From: Yamagishiella unicocca
Lineage: Eukaryota > Chlorophyta > Chlorophyceae > Chlamydomonadales > Volvocaceae
Length of the DNA stretch: 64,000 nucleotides
NCBI GenBank assembly: GCA_003116995.1
Contig: BDSL01000026.1
Span: forward strand, 992,001-1,056,000
Direction: 5' to 3'
Part shown: piece by piece, positions 1-11,300 of the stretch
Layout of the letters: each line of letters begins with the position of its first letter
Position numbering within the stretch: the first letter of the stretch is position 1
The notes under the pieces: generated by a model
Seen by the model: only the letters and a program-made list of their open reading frames with translations
What the model was told of the DNA's origin: nothing
Database searches by the model: none
Program-made: the position numbers and the translations under genes

Positions 1-127
1 CCACCCCCTCCTCCTGCCCTCCCCCCCACCCCCTCCTCCTGCCCTCCCCCCCACCCCCTCCTCCTGCCCTCCCCCCCACCCCCTCCTCCTGCCCTCCCCC
101 CACCCCCTCCTCCTGCCCTCCACGGGT
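1..127. repeat. 25-bp C-rich minisatellite, about five copies
   Basis: The unit, accccctcctcctgccctcc followed by a short C run, is repeated head to tail. It lies in the intron after the last visible PIP5K exon. On the minus strand it is G-rich. Confidence 0.9.
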
Positions 128-3100
128 TTCCCTCGAACCCCCCACTCCCTCCTCCTGCCCTTCCCCCCACCCACTCGCTGGCCAGCTCCCTGGCGTCGCT
201 GTGCTCCCGGTAGTTGGGGTGCTCTCGGTGGTTGGGGTGGTTGCTGGTGTCGGCGGCAGCTGCTACGGGGGCGGGGCCGCTGTACGCCTCGAGGTCCCGG
301 GTGTTGTCGCCGCCCGGCCCCCCTCGCCTCCTGAAGTGCAGCCCCACCAGCAGGGAGTAGTCCATGACGCCCACACCCGCCAGCAGACCGCAGTCGGCAC
401 GCAGCTGAAAGAGGAGGCGGTCGCGCCAGCCGTCCTCCAGCCTTTGGGGCAGGATTGCAGCAGAGGGGGGGAGGGGAGCGGAGGGGGGTTGGAAAGCGGG
501 GGGGGGAGGTGCACAAAAGGCCCGTTTACCGGTAAAAAGTACCCAGTTTGGGGGGAGGGAAGCGGGAGGGGAGGAGGGAAGAGACTCCGGGGGGAGGGAA
601 GAGACTCGGGGGGGGGGAGCGGGAGGGCGGAAGGGTATATTGCGGCTGGTGATGTGCCAACTGTGTGGAGTGGGCTGAAGCACGCGGGGGGGGAGTTGCC
701 GAGGTCGCCTGCGCCCGCGGCCCCCCACCTGAGCTGCAGGTCCAGATCCAGATCCTTGAATATGACGGTAGGGTCGTCTGCAGATGGCCTGCCCGCCGTA
801 CGGCCCAAGGTGGAGCCCTTCAAGTCGTACTTGCGGTGCAGCTGCAGCGGTGTTCGGAAGATGTTCGACATCACCACGAAACGGTACTGCGGGAGCAGCA
901 GGAGGGGGGGGGGGCGAGGTCGGGCTCCTGGCAATGTGGAGTCGCTGTCTGGCTCCATGCTCTTGACGTGACTTCGCGGCTGTTGGGAGGTGCGGCTGCT
1001 GCTGCTCCATGCAGGGGCTGCTGCTGCTTCCATGCAGGGGCTGTTGCCGGCTCGGCACCACGGCTCACCCCGCCACTGCCACTGCTGACCTGCGACAGCA
1101 GCCCCAGGCACGCATCACTCCGTCCCTCCCTCCCTCCACACGCGCCCCCGCCCCCCCCACCTTCCTCCCCCCCGGTGACATCACGCAGTGCACCCCGAAG
1201 AAGCGGCACAGCAGGGTGTGCGGGTGTCGCTCCACATGGCGGTGGTAGGCTGCCAGCATGGACAGCAGCACCTCCATCTCGCAGCGGGACATGGTCTTGA
1301 TGAAGAAGCGCTCGTCCTACAAGGGAGAATACACGAGTAACAGAGTGGAGGCCTAGATTGGGGTGCCCAGAGGCGGGGTAGACAGGAGACTGGGCGGGCG
1401 AGGGGCAACACAGCTTGGTGCTTCCTAGGGCAGGAATTGAAGGAGTCGCCAGGTATGCGGGCCGCCCGGGTCAGCTGCCCGGTGCTGCTCCCTCCCGCCT
1501 CCCGCACCTGCGACAGGAAGAACACGGAGCCGCTCTTCCCCGGGCTGGCCAGGTGGCGCAGCGAGTGGTCGGCGCACAGCGACAGCAGGTACGTGGAGGC
1601 GTCCACACCGAAAGACTCGCGGAGCCTGACGAGGCAGCGGGGGGAAGGAGGGAATGAGCCTGACGAGGCAGCAGGGAACCCCTGTGCCCCCCTCCCCCGG
1701 CCCTTGTGCCCACCTCCTGAACGTCATGGGCGCATAGTCGCTCCAGGTGAAGTCCTCCACCGGGTGCACTGGGGTCATCTCGCTGCCGCCGCGGGGGAAC
1801 TCCTGCTGGACCTGGGAGAGGGAGCGAGGGGGGAAGGGAGCGAAGGGGGGGAGGCGGGTCAGCCTACTGCCGCACCAGGTGAGGCCGGGGCACGAGTGCG
1901 TCTGGCGGCCAAGGTACCAGCTGGATGTCAGGGGGGAGTGATGGGTAGAGGACGGTGATGGGCTAAGCTATGGGAAATGGGGGATTGATCGAGGCAGTGG
2001 CGGCGATTTCTGCACAGCTGCCCCCCCCCCCTTCTCCTCCTCCTTCGCCCCCTCGCCCCCTACCCGGAGTCCGTACTCGTCCTGGCTCGTGCCCCGGGGC
2101 AGCGGCTCGTGGCTGATGCGCCCCACACTGTACCTGCAGGGCGGGGCACACAGGGGGTGGTAGGAGGGGCACACGGGGGTGGTAGGAGGGGCACACAGGG
2201 GGTGGTAGGAGGGGCACACAGGGAGTGGTAGGAGGGGCACACAGGGGGTGGTAGGAGGGGCACACAGGGGGTGGTAGGAGGGGCACACAGGGGGTGGTAG
2301 GAGGGGCACACAGGGGGTGGTAGGAGGAGCACACAGGGGGTGGTAGGAGGGGCACACAGGGGGTGGTAGGAGGGGCACACAGGGAGTGGTAGGAGGGGCA
2401 CGGAGGGGTATCCACAACAATGACATGAGGGAGCACCGCCCCTCTGGTGGCTGGTCAGGGGCTGATAGCGGCATCAAGTGGCTGAGGCAGCCAACCTGAT
2501 GGCAGACCAACAGCCACAGTACCGACACCACAGCACTGACCCACAGCACTGACCACCAGCACTGACCACCAGCACTGACCACCAGCACTGAACAACAGTG
2601 CTGACCAACAGTGCTAACCAACAGCTCTGACCACCAGCACTGACCAACAGCACTGACCAACAGCACTGAACAACAGTGCTGACCAACAGTGCTAACCAAC
2701 AGCTCTGACCACCAGCACTGACCACCAGCACTGACCAACAGCCCTAACAAACAGCGCTGACCAACAGCACTGACCACCAGCACTGACATAACACAGGGAT
2801 ACCCGGGTGCGGTCCACGTCACGTGGTGCAGCCGCTAGACTCCACCCTAACAGGGTCCCGTCCGGAAGAGACTCTCTGCCCCCCTTGGGTCCTGCCCTCA
2901 TCTCCTTCCCCTTGCTCTCCGCAGCACCACACCTTATCCCAAGTTGCAGCGCCACCATAAGTGCATATGAGTGGTGAGCCCGGGTGACGGTGTCGCCCAG
3001 CCGGGGGCCCCGGGGCCGGGGGCCGCCCGCCACTGCAGCGATGGCGCCACCCCGGAGCAGCCGCAGCAGCTGGTTGGGGCCGCGGTCGTCCCTGCAGCAG

Positions 3101-6100
3101 GGGGGGAGGAAGAGGAAGGCAGGTGGCCCGACACAGGAGGAGAGGCAGGGGCAGGGGGGGCAGTGGGCTGGCTGGCAGCATGAGGGGCGAAGTGGTTGCC
3201 AACCAGGACGAGAGTGGGTCAGGCGGGGTCCGGATGGAGGGAAGGCGGGAAGGGAAGGGGGGTGCATTACCGGCCTTCACCACCCTGTTACCCGACCCTG
3301 CCCCATTCGGGTTTTTCCTCAAACGGCCCATTCACATGTCGGGCGTGACAGCCCCTCCCTGCAGTGACACCCGCTGAGCCGCACCCACGGTATTCACTGC
3401 TGGCCCACCATGGTGTTGCTTGATGTCATCAGTGAGCCACCGCTATGCTCCTCTAAAAAGCCCTTATTGTCCACATATGAACCTTCCCCCAAACACACAT
3501 GTCAAGCGGTAAAAACACACAAGTCAAGTCAGTCCAACAAGCCACTCACTCCTTCACCTCCCGTCCACGGGGAATATCGCGAACTTACATGAATGACCTT
3601 GATGCCAAATTCGAATCGTACAAATGTCATGCCCCGTACCATACCTTGTTGGGTAGGGCAGCAACCCGACAGTTGGAGGATTTACCCTTAATGTGTACGA
3701 CATCACAAACAATACTCTCCGGTCTGGTCAGCACGATGCTATCGCCCGCCATTTTCCGCCATTCCTACGCAACAACATGGGCTGACATGCCACTCTTGTT
3801 GTGCACGCACCACCCAGCGCACACACCACCCATCTTGTGCATCGCCCTTCCGCTCGCCCTTGGTTCAGGAAATCAGTCGCACCTGCTTCCCCTCCCCCTC
3901 CCCGCCGCCGCCATGCCCGGCATCAGGGACTCCACGTCGTCAGCGCTCAGGACCGTCTCACGCAGCGGCCGCCCCTTGTCGTACACACGTACGGACACTT
4001 GCTTGCCTCCCGCCGCGGACGCAGTGGGTGGCCCGCTGCTGCCATGTGCCGCCGAACCCCTCCCCGACCCCGACGTCACCCGCAGCACTCTGCAAGGTCC
4101 CAGAGCAGCTGCACCCTCGCCAGTGGGCCCCGGTAGGGTGGGTGGGGCGACAGCTGCGGACTGTGCGGGGCTGCTGGCGGGGTTGGAGGTGTCGGGTGGG
4201 TGCGGGTAGTGGAGTTGGTGGTGGGAGGGGGTGGGGGCGGCCAGGACCTGGCGGCGGGGTACAGGGAAGATTGGGGTGGCGAGATAGGGCGCAGCACGGG
4301 GTTGCGAGGAAAGCAGCACGGGGGCATGAGAGGAAAGCCGCACGGGGGCATGAGAGGAAAGCCGCACGGGGGCATGAGAGGAAAGCCGCACGGGGGCATG
4401 AGAGGAAAGCCGCACGGGGGCATGAGAGGAAAGCCGCACGGGGGCATGAGAGGAAAGCCGCACGGGGGCATGAGAGGGAACCCGTAGTAGGTTGGGTGGC
4501 TCCGGGCGGCTGCGGTGAGGTAGGCGGCTGCGGCTGCCCTCCCATACCCCGGCTCACCGCCGTCTGTTGCTGCTGGGCCCCAAAGCGGTCTGCGGCAGCT
4601 AGCAGCGCTACATGGGGGCCCTGGGGGCTGGGCCCCTGCCCCTGCCCGGTGTGGGTCCGGGGGCTGTCAGTCGTGGAAGGGGCCGGTGAGGGGAACATGA
4701 TGGGAGGGGGAGGCGGGGGTGTGTGGGAGGGGGAGGGACAGGGGCGCTTTCCCAGCGCAAGCAGGGCACCGCCCCCGCCCCCGCCCCCGCCGGCGCCAGC
4801 CAAGGGTGCTCCATTCACGAGGGGTGTAGCTGCAGCAGCCGGGCCGCCACCGCCGCTGACCCTGCCGGCCCTGCCGCCGCTGCCGCCACCGCTGTGTGAG
4901 CTCCAGCCCCCTCCAGACAACCGGAACCCCACAGCGGCCGCCAGGGTGCCGGGGCCATCAGCTGCACCCCCTTTGGAGGGAAGCGATGGGACTGTGGGAC
5001 CACCGCCGCCGTCTGCCACTGCCGCCGTCGCTCCGGGCCTGAAGATGCCGACACCGTGCTTGCGGCCACGGCGCCAGCGGCCGTCGTATGTAGAGGCGTC
5101 GGCGGCGGTGAAGAGGCCGGCGCCGTCCATGCGGCCATCCTGCGGGGGAAGCAGGGGGGCGGGGAGGCAGGGAAGCAGGGAGGGAGGGAGGGAGAGGCGG
5201 GGGAGCCTGACTGTGTGTTGGTTGTAGGTGGGGCACTGGCGGCCCCTGCGGCTGGCCGTGTAACTGGTCGAATGGGGAGCGGCGGTGGCTGCTGCAGCAG
5301 TTGCCGTGATGTCCCGCTGAGTGCTTCCCGGGTGACACCCCCCACACATACATGCACACATCGACGCCTCCACCAAGGGGGCACACGACCGCTCTGTAGG
5401 CTTACAAAACACCTGCACGCACCTGTCTTTGCCCGCTGCTACCCCCTGCCATCCCCCGGCGTCTCCCTAACCCCTGCTACCACCCCCTGTACCCTCCTTT
5501 TCCCCCTCCCCGTAGGTTTCCCATTCGGCTTCCTCGTACACGGGCTTTCCTCTCAAACCCCCCCTCCCCGCCGTTCTTTCCCCGTACCATCCCCCCTGCC
5601 TTCCCCCGTACCATGAGTCCACCCCCTGCCTTCCCCCCGTACCATCCCCCCTGCCTCCCGGCCCCCCGCACCTTCCACTCGCCGTCGTACCGCTCCCCAC
5701 CACGCCACACGAAGGTGCCCTGCCCGTGCATGCGCCCTGCCCGCCACTCGCCGTCGTACTCGTTGCCGTCAGCGTACACGTATCTCCCGGGACCGCCGGG
5801 GTAGCCCAGCTTCCATAGCCTGCCGCGCGCGAGGGGATCCAGCCCCGGCGGGTAGGGACACGAAGCGAAGTGACACCGGTGCGGGTGTGTCCGGGCACTG
5901 GCTGGCCAGCAGGGCGCAGTGAACACTTGGTGGCGTTCGGGCGGCCAGCTAGGAAGCCAGGTTACTCCGGACAGCTCCGGTCGATTGAGCATGACGACAG
6001 GAGCACCGGAGTGGACCGGGGTCATGGCTGGAAAGTACAAACGGATGGCTGACCTTGTGCGGCTGGTGGTGGTGGCGGTGCTGCTGCTTGCTAAGAGGTG

Positions 6101-7920
6101 GTGGCGATATGGGTCGGACGCGATGGTCTATCGGGGCGTGTTCAAGACGTCACAGGTACGACTGTGTTCCCCTCGCCCACCCCGGGCCCCTCGGCGCCGC
6201 TCACCCCTCGTACACGTCCCCGCTGGCATACACTTGGCGGCCCAACCCGTGTTTGTCGCCCAGGTGCCAGCCGCCCTGGTAGCGCGACAAGCCGTCCGCG
6301 GACTCCCAGGTGCCAACACCATGCATGGAGCCGTCGCGCCACTCCCCTGCACACTCGGCGGAAAGGGAATATGTACGGCAGCAGAGCGCTGGGCTGGGAC
6401 TGGGTGGGGTGTGTGGGCTGTACTGCATGGCTGCAGCATTAAGACCCAAAGAATGGGCACTTTAACAGGCTCGCTGCCGTATCCATGTAAGACATGGACG
6501 ACAAGACATGGACGACAATCAGTTCTCCAGGCAGTGATTGGCCAGTAGATTCCTCCATTATCCTCTGCGATAGGAGCAGTTCATCTAGATAGTGGCTTGG
6601 TTGCTCGGATCAGGTGGTGGTTGCCGGTAGGGCGCGCTTTATATGCCAGATTGGGCCCCAAGACGTCTCCCCTATAACACATGCGAGGGCTTAGCACCAG
6701 CGTAATCATCTACCTTTGTTGACAAATGTTTCCACGTTCCTGCCTTCACGTTCAAGCCGTAATAAGCCGCACTCTGCCAGCAATGATTTCTCCGCTCGTA
6801 TTCATTTGCGTCCTACCTTATCTTAGACATACCGGGCTCACGTCCATTCCCCCACGGCTCCAGCCTCTTGATGGACCAGGATGTCCGGAGCTCCTAACGA
6901 TGCCAGCGATGCACCCAACCGCCACCAGCCAGCCTCTACGTACGAACCCACGCGGCCCCCGCGCCTCCTGCCGAACCCCCCCCCACTCACCGTGGTATGT
7001 GGCGCCGCTGGGCCAGGTGTATTTGCCAACGCCGTGCTTGGCGCCTTCCTGGGATACACCCAGGGGGCGGAGTGGGGCAGAACGGAGGAACCAAACGACC
7101 AATACGCAACTGAGGACGGTACATGGTAGGATACAAACCAGGAGGTGTGGGTCACTAATCCTCCAGGAGTGTAATGTTAGGTTCTCGCCGGGGATCAGCG
7201 TCTACATACCATCCCATGATGGTCCAACATACTAGGATTATGATAACTTGGACAGTCTGTCCGGGCCATCCACCGCCAACACTGACCCGAAGAGCACCGC
7301 CGGTCATCACACCACCATACGCCACGCCCGTGCATGCACACGGCAGCCGGCAGCCATTCGGGAAATGGACGGATATCAATGCGCTTGGAAGCAGACACTG
7401 TACATGCATTGTGCACTACCGGCCGACCACTATTGTCATGTTGTCGACATAACTTTGGGGGCATACAGACGCCGCTTCCAGACCAAACAGCAGCAGGGTA
7501 TCCGTGACTGTCCGGGGACGCACCTTCCAGCTTCCCTCGTAGATGCTGCCGTCCCGCCACGTATACTTGCCCTCGCCATCGGGCTGCAATATACAGAACG
7601 AAGCGTTACAGAAATCAGCCGGGGAAATGTATGGGCACAGGGGGGATGCCCTTACCAGGAAAATACATGCATGCAAATGACCGTGGCGGATTTCCAACCA
7701 ACTTTGGGCAGGCCAACCCCGACGGCGGGAAACCCAACAAACTCCGGCGACACGGCCGCGCCAGACGCAAGTAGTGCTGGCTAATATGAAGGCTTCAAAA
7801 ACTGTTGAACGCAAGTACTGGCCAACGGCGTACCATGCCAGACTGAGACCACGTCCCGGTGCAGACGTCTCCGTTAGCAAATTGCTTCGTCCTAACGTTG
7901 ACATAGTCTTCTTCTGCCAT
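1..7920 (-). CDS. MORN-repeat phosphatidylinositol-4-phosphate 5-kinase (partial, C-terminus off the left edge)
   Basis: Fourteen exons join in phase (787 codons): 7920-7834, 7583-7524, 7048-6991, 6346-6205, 5819-5672, 5139-4558, 4160-3883, 3091-2933, 2133-2064, 1811-1714, 1625-1508, 1316-1185, 886-729, 441-171. Exons 1-6 encode about eight MORN repeats (for example [16 protein letters not shown]), followed by a Gly/Ala/Pro-rich linker. Kinase landmarks come next: [101 protein letters not shown] and [11 protein letters not shown]. The family phosphorylates PI4P to PI(4,5)P2 at membranes; plant and algal members carry N-terminal MORN repeats. The start is ATG at 7920, the only one leading into the first MORN strand. 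The activation loop and C-terminal end lie beyond base 1. The linker between exons 12 and 13 is shorter than in family members I remember, so a micro-exon could be missing. Head-to-head with the AK7-like gene. Confidence 0.93.
2141..2402. repeat. 23-bp minisatellite, about eleven copies, in a PIP5K intron
   Basis: The unit is acacagggggtggtaggagg followed by ggc, with occasional single-base variants. It lies between the PIP5K exons at 2133-2064 and 3091-2933. It produces long spurious reading frames in several phases. Confidence 0.92.
2526..2795. repeat. 13-bp minisatellite with higher-order structure
   Basis: The unit is ccaccagcactga with variants (ccaacagcactga, acaacagtgctga, ccaacagctctga). 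The variants recur in the same order twice, giving a higher-order period of several units. It lies in the same PIP5K intron as the 23-bp array. Confidence 0.88.
4305..4480. repeat. 24-bp minisatellite, seven copies, in a PIP5K intron
   Basis: The unit is gagaggaaagccgcacgggg followed by gcat. Because 24 is divisible by three, it stays open in several frames (MRGKPHGG on plus), but it lies between coding exons that join in phase without it, so it is intronic. Confidence 0.9.
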
Positions 7921-8341
7921 AGTGTTTTTGCTATTGTCAAGAGGTGATAATTGGCATATGTTGCGAAGGAGGGATTGGTATTCAACCAAAACCAGCCATG
8001 CTAGCGTATGAGCTAAACTTCCTGCGCAGGCTTCCTGATCATTACTACGAGCTTGTGAGCAGTTACACCGACCTGCAAATCTCACAAACTGAGATCAAAC
8101 TGAGATCATGGGTCGCAAAGTGAATGGCATAATGCGCGGGTAGGTATTCTGCAAAGGTTGTCGTTCGAAGTGATATGAATGCGTGTTGTCGTACATGGGT
8201 AAGCGATATTCCTTCTACGGACACTATGGTAGTGATACAGTCATCTCTATATGACGTACGTATGTTTGATGTCAGGGACGCAACATTCGCTTCACCTAAC
8301 GGAAGCACGCATCGCTGCCACTCAATGGACAGAAAAAGGGA
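7921..8341. promoter_or_regulatory. Shared divergent promoter interval, PIP5K / AK7-like
   Basis: 421 bp separate the inferred start codons of two head-to-head genes. The interval is clearly AT-richer than the flanking coding DNA. No TATA box or other recognised core element was identified with confidence; the call rests on gene arrangement. Confidence 0.55.
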
Positions 8342-11300
8342 ATGGACAGCGACAGCATAACTATGCCTAAGAACATCTATATTTACCCGTGCGATTGTTA
8401 CATCGGCAGGGCTGTTGCTAAGGCCTTCTCGGTGAGCTCTTATTTCAACATGTGCTTCGTTGAGCGATTGCTTTGCTGTGACGCTGTCCTTCGCCCAGCT
8501 CTTGTACACAATATAATCATTAACGCGGGGTTTCCTGAAGTCATATTATGTGGTGCACCCCACAGGCCGCGGGTCATTCCGTGTCTGGCTTTGCGGCCCT
8601 TGGCAACGACGCGCCCAGCTACGTAGGCAACGTCATCCGGGTGAGTTTATGTACCCTGGAGCTTCGGTGCATCCCTGTGGTCCGACTGCACGGAGGCAGG
8701 ATGGGCACAACTAAGGCTCTGGCACACGACAAGGGACGCCAGCCGGCTGCCGCACCTTTTCCCCCGTCCAAGGCTCCGCATAGTAACGTGAACCATGTAT
8801 CCCTTAGCTGTTGTGAGATGGCAGTGATGGATGGGTGGTACCGGAACAGGCCGCTTTAAGGTAACACCGGCACCACCACTGGCTCCGGCGGCAGCAGGCA
8901 CGCGAAACCCACGAAGCCCCGCCGGTGCGGTGGCGTTGATAGATGCTTGCTTGGGCCCCCTCGCTTCATCCACGGGAGGATGTGGCCCGGTGTGCCATAC
9001 CACTCCTATCGGGCCCCCCCCTCGGGGTATGCAGGCGGGCGACAGCGGCGCCACGGCGGCCCACAAGCAGTTGTTGCTAACTGCTGATGTAGTGGTGTAC
9101 GACCTACTCGGCCATGAGCGTGCCACCCGCGATGCGGTGGTTCATCTGGCGCAGCAGCCGGTGGGAGAGGGTCCTGGGGACCAGGGGGGGGGACCCTGGG
9201 TGGTGGCGGGCTGGTGCAACGGGAGGGGGAAGGGGAGGCATGCTTGCCTGCGTTCCTGCCGTATTATAGAGCTGCAGTGCGCAAGCCACCGCACTGCTAC
9301 CTCCGTGTGGCATGCACTGCGCCGCCCTGGGCCGGCAGCAGTCGGGCGGCTTCCCTGCTGCCCCCGGTTCGCTCACCTGCCAGCTCTTTCGCACTCCTCT
9401 GCCCCCGCAGTACGGCGGTCGCGAGGTGGTGTTCGTGGCGGTGTCCAGCCCGCTGGTGTGGGCGGCAACTCGGCCAAACCCGGAGACGCAGTTCGAGTCG
9501 GCAGCCGGGGGAGAGTGGGGAGCCGCCGGCGAGGAGGAAGGAGGGGATGGCGAGGCAGCAGCGGAGGGCGGTGCCGCTGCGGGGGGGGGCGAAGGGGAGG
9601 GGGAGGATGTGCCCTGGCCAGGGGCGGGTGCGTTGGGAGCGGCGGGGACAGGGTCGGGCGACGGCGACGAGCGGGAGGGGGAGAATCCCTCAGCTGCTGC
9701 TGCCGGATCCAGTGGTGGTGCCGGTGGCACCGAGGAGGGCACCGCACCGCCTCACACACCGCCACACACACCGCCGCCCATCGCCCCCACCTTCAGCGCA
9801 CCAGACGATATACGGCGCAGGTGGGCTGAGAGAAGACCCCTGGGTCGGCAGGGGGCCGGGAGGGTCGACTGCTGGAAGGCGCGAGGTTACTGACACTGCT
9901 TTGGGCGGGGCCACGGGATGGACGCTGCGGAGCCTGATGTGCCTCTGCCCTGCCCTGCTCCGCCGCACCTCCTCTCCCTGGCAGCCCCGCTCACCAGCAG
10001 TGCTTCCGCTCCCCCCCCTCCCGGTCCAGTGCTCCAGCATGCGCCCACAAAATTGGTGTCCGACGACCATGCGCCAACTATCCTGTCCCGTTGCGTAAAA
10101 AGGTTTTTATACACCCCTCGGTCCTCGAGTTACCGGTTCTCTTATGTAACGCCCCCGGTCCTCACCTCCCTCTCCGGTCCTCACCTGCCCCCAGGTCCTC
10201 ACCTGCCCCCAGGTCCTCACCTGCCCCCAGGTCCTCACCTGCCCCCAGGTCCTCACCTCCCTCCATACCTCACCCCCTTCAGGTCCCCCGCCACTGCCGC
10301 CCGGGCCGCCCTGGCTGTGGAGCAGGTGGTGCTGAGATCCGGCCGCCGGGGCCGCCTGCACACTGCTGTGGTGTGTCCGGGGCTCATGTACGGCGAGGGG
10401 GAGGACGACCTGACCTTCTTCAACGCCTTCAAGGCAGGTGGAGAGGCAGGCAGAGGAAGCAGGACAGAGGAAGAAGGGCAGCTGCACGGGCGAAGGTGCC
10501 CGAGGCTGAGGGTTTCGGCCAGTGGTCTGCTTTAGGTGGGGGTAGCGAAGAAACTCTTAGTAACACTGCTTGAGAGGGTGTCATGCCGCTACCTAGCTCT
10601 ACGCCGGCCGAACCCGTTCTCGTGTACGTCGTGTAAGCATGGGGAACAGAAGTGCGTGCAACTTGCAGCACTTGCGTGCGTGTGTCGTCGGGGAGATCGC
10701 AGCAGCAAGGAGCTGAGGGGGACAGGTGTTGCGGCCCGGTGGTCAATCCGTGGCGCTTCCTCCCTTGCTGTCGCGCTCCCCTCCACCCCCGGCTCGCCCT
10801 CAGGCCGCCTGGATCAGGCAGTGCCTCCCGCCCGGCGGAGGAGCAGCAGCAGCAGGTGCTGCAGGACGGGGTGGGGGCCCGGCCCCCCCCCCCCCACCCC
10901 CCCGCCTGCTGGTGTACGGCCGCGGCACCAACATCCTGCCAACACTACACGTGGAGGACATGGCGTCTTACGTGTTGGCACTGGCGGCGGAGGCGGGGGG
11001 GTGGCGGTGGGCGGCGCCGGGGCTGGGGCCCCAGCAGCTGCAACTGGGGCTGGCGCCTGCCAATGGCGCCGGAAGTGCTGCCAGCGCCACCAAGCTGGGC
11101 TCAGCGCCGGCTACGGGGCCGTCCCCCTCCTCCAGTCCCCCCGGGCCCCTCACCAGCGGAGGCTACTACCTGGTCACCGACGGCAGCCGCTGCAGCCAGG
11201 CAGAGCTGGTGGCGGCCATTGCTGCGGAGATGGGTCTGGGAGAGGACGAGACGGCCGTCGAGTGAGTGGAGGGACTGCGGGGCCCGGAGGTGGGGTGCTT

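Noticed and set aside
1963..2822. Long minus-strand frames with [10 protein letters not shown] and WWSVLVVSA repeats
   Set aside because: Products of the 23- and 13-bp minisatellites inside a PIP5K intron; the exons on either side join in phase without them.
4076..4487. Repeat protein (MRGKPHGG)n
   Set aside because: 24-bp intronic array; open only because the unit length is divisible by three.
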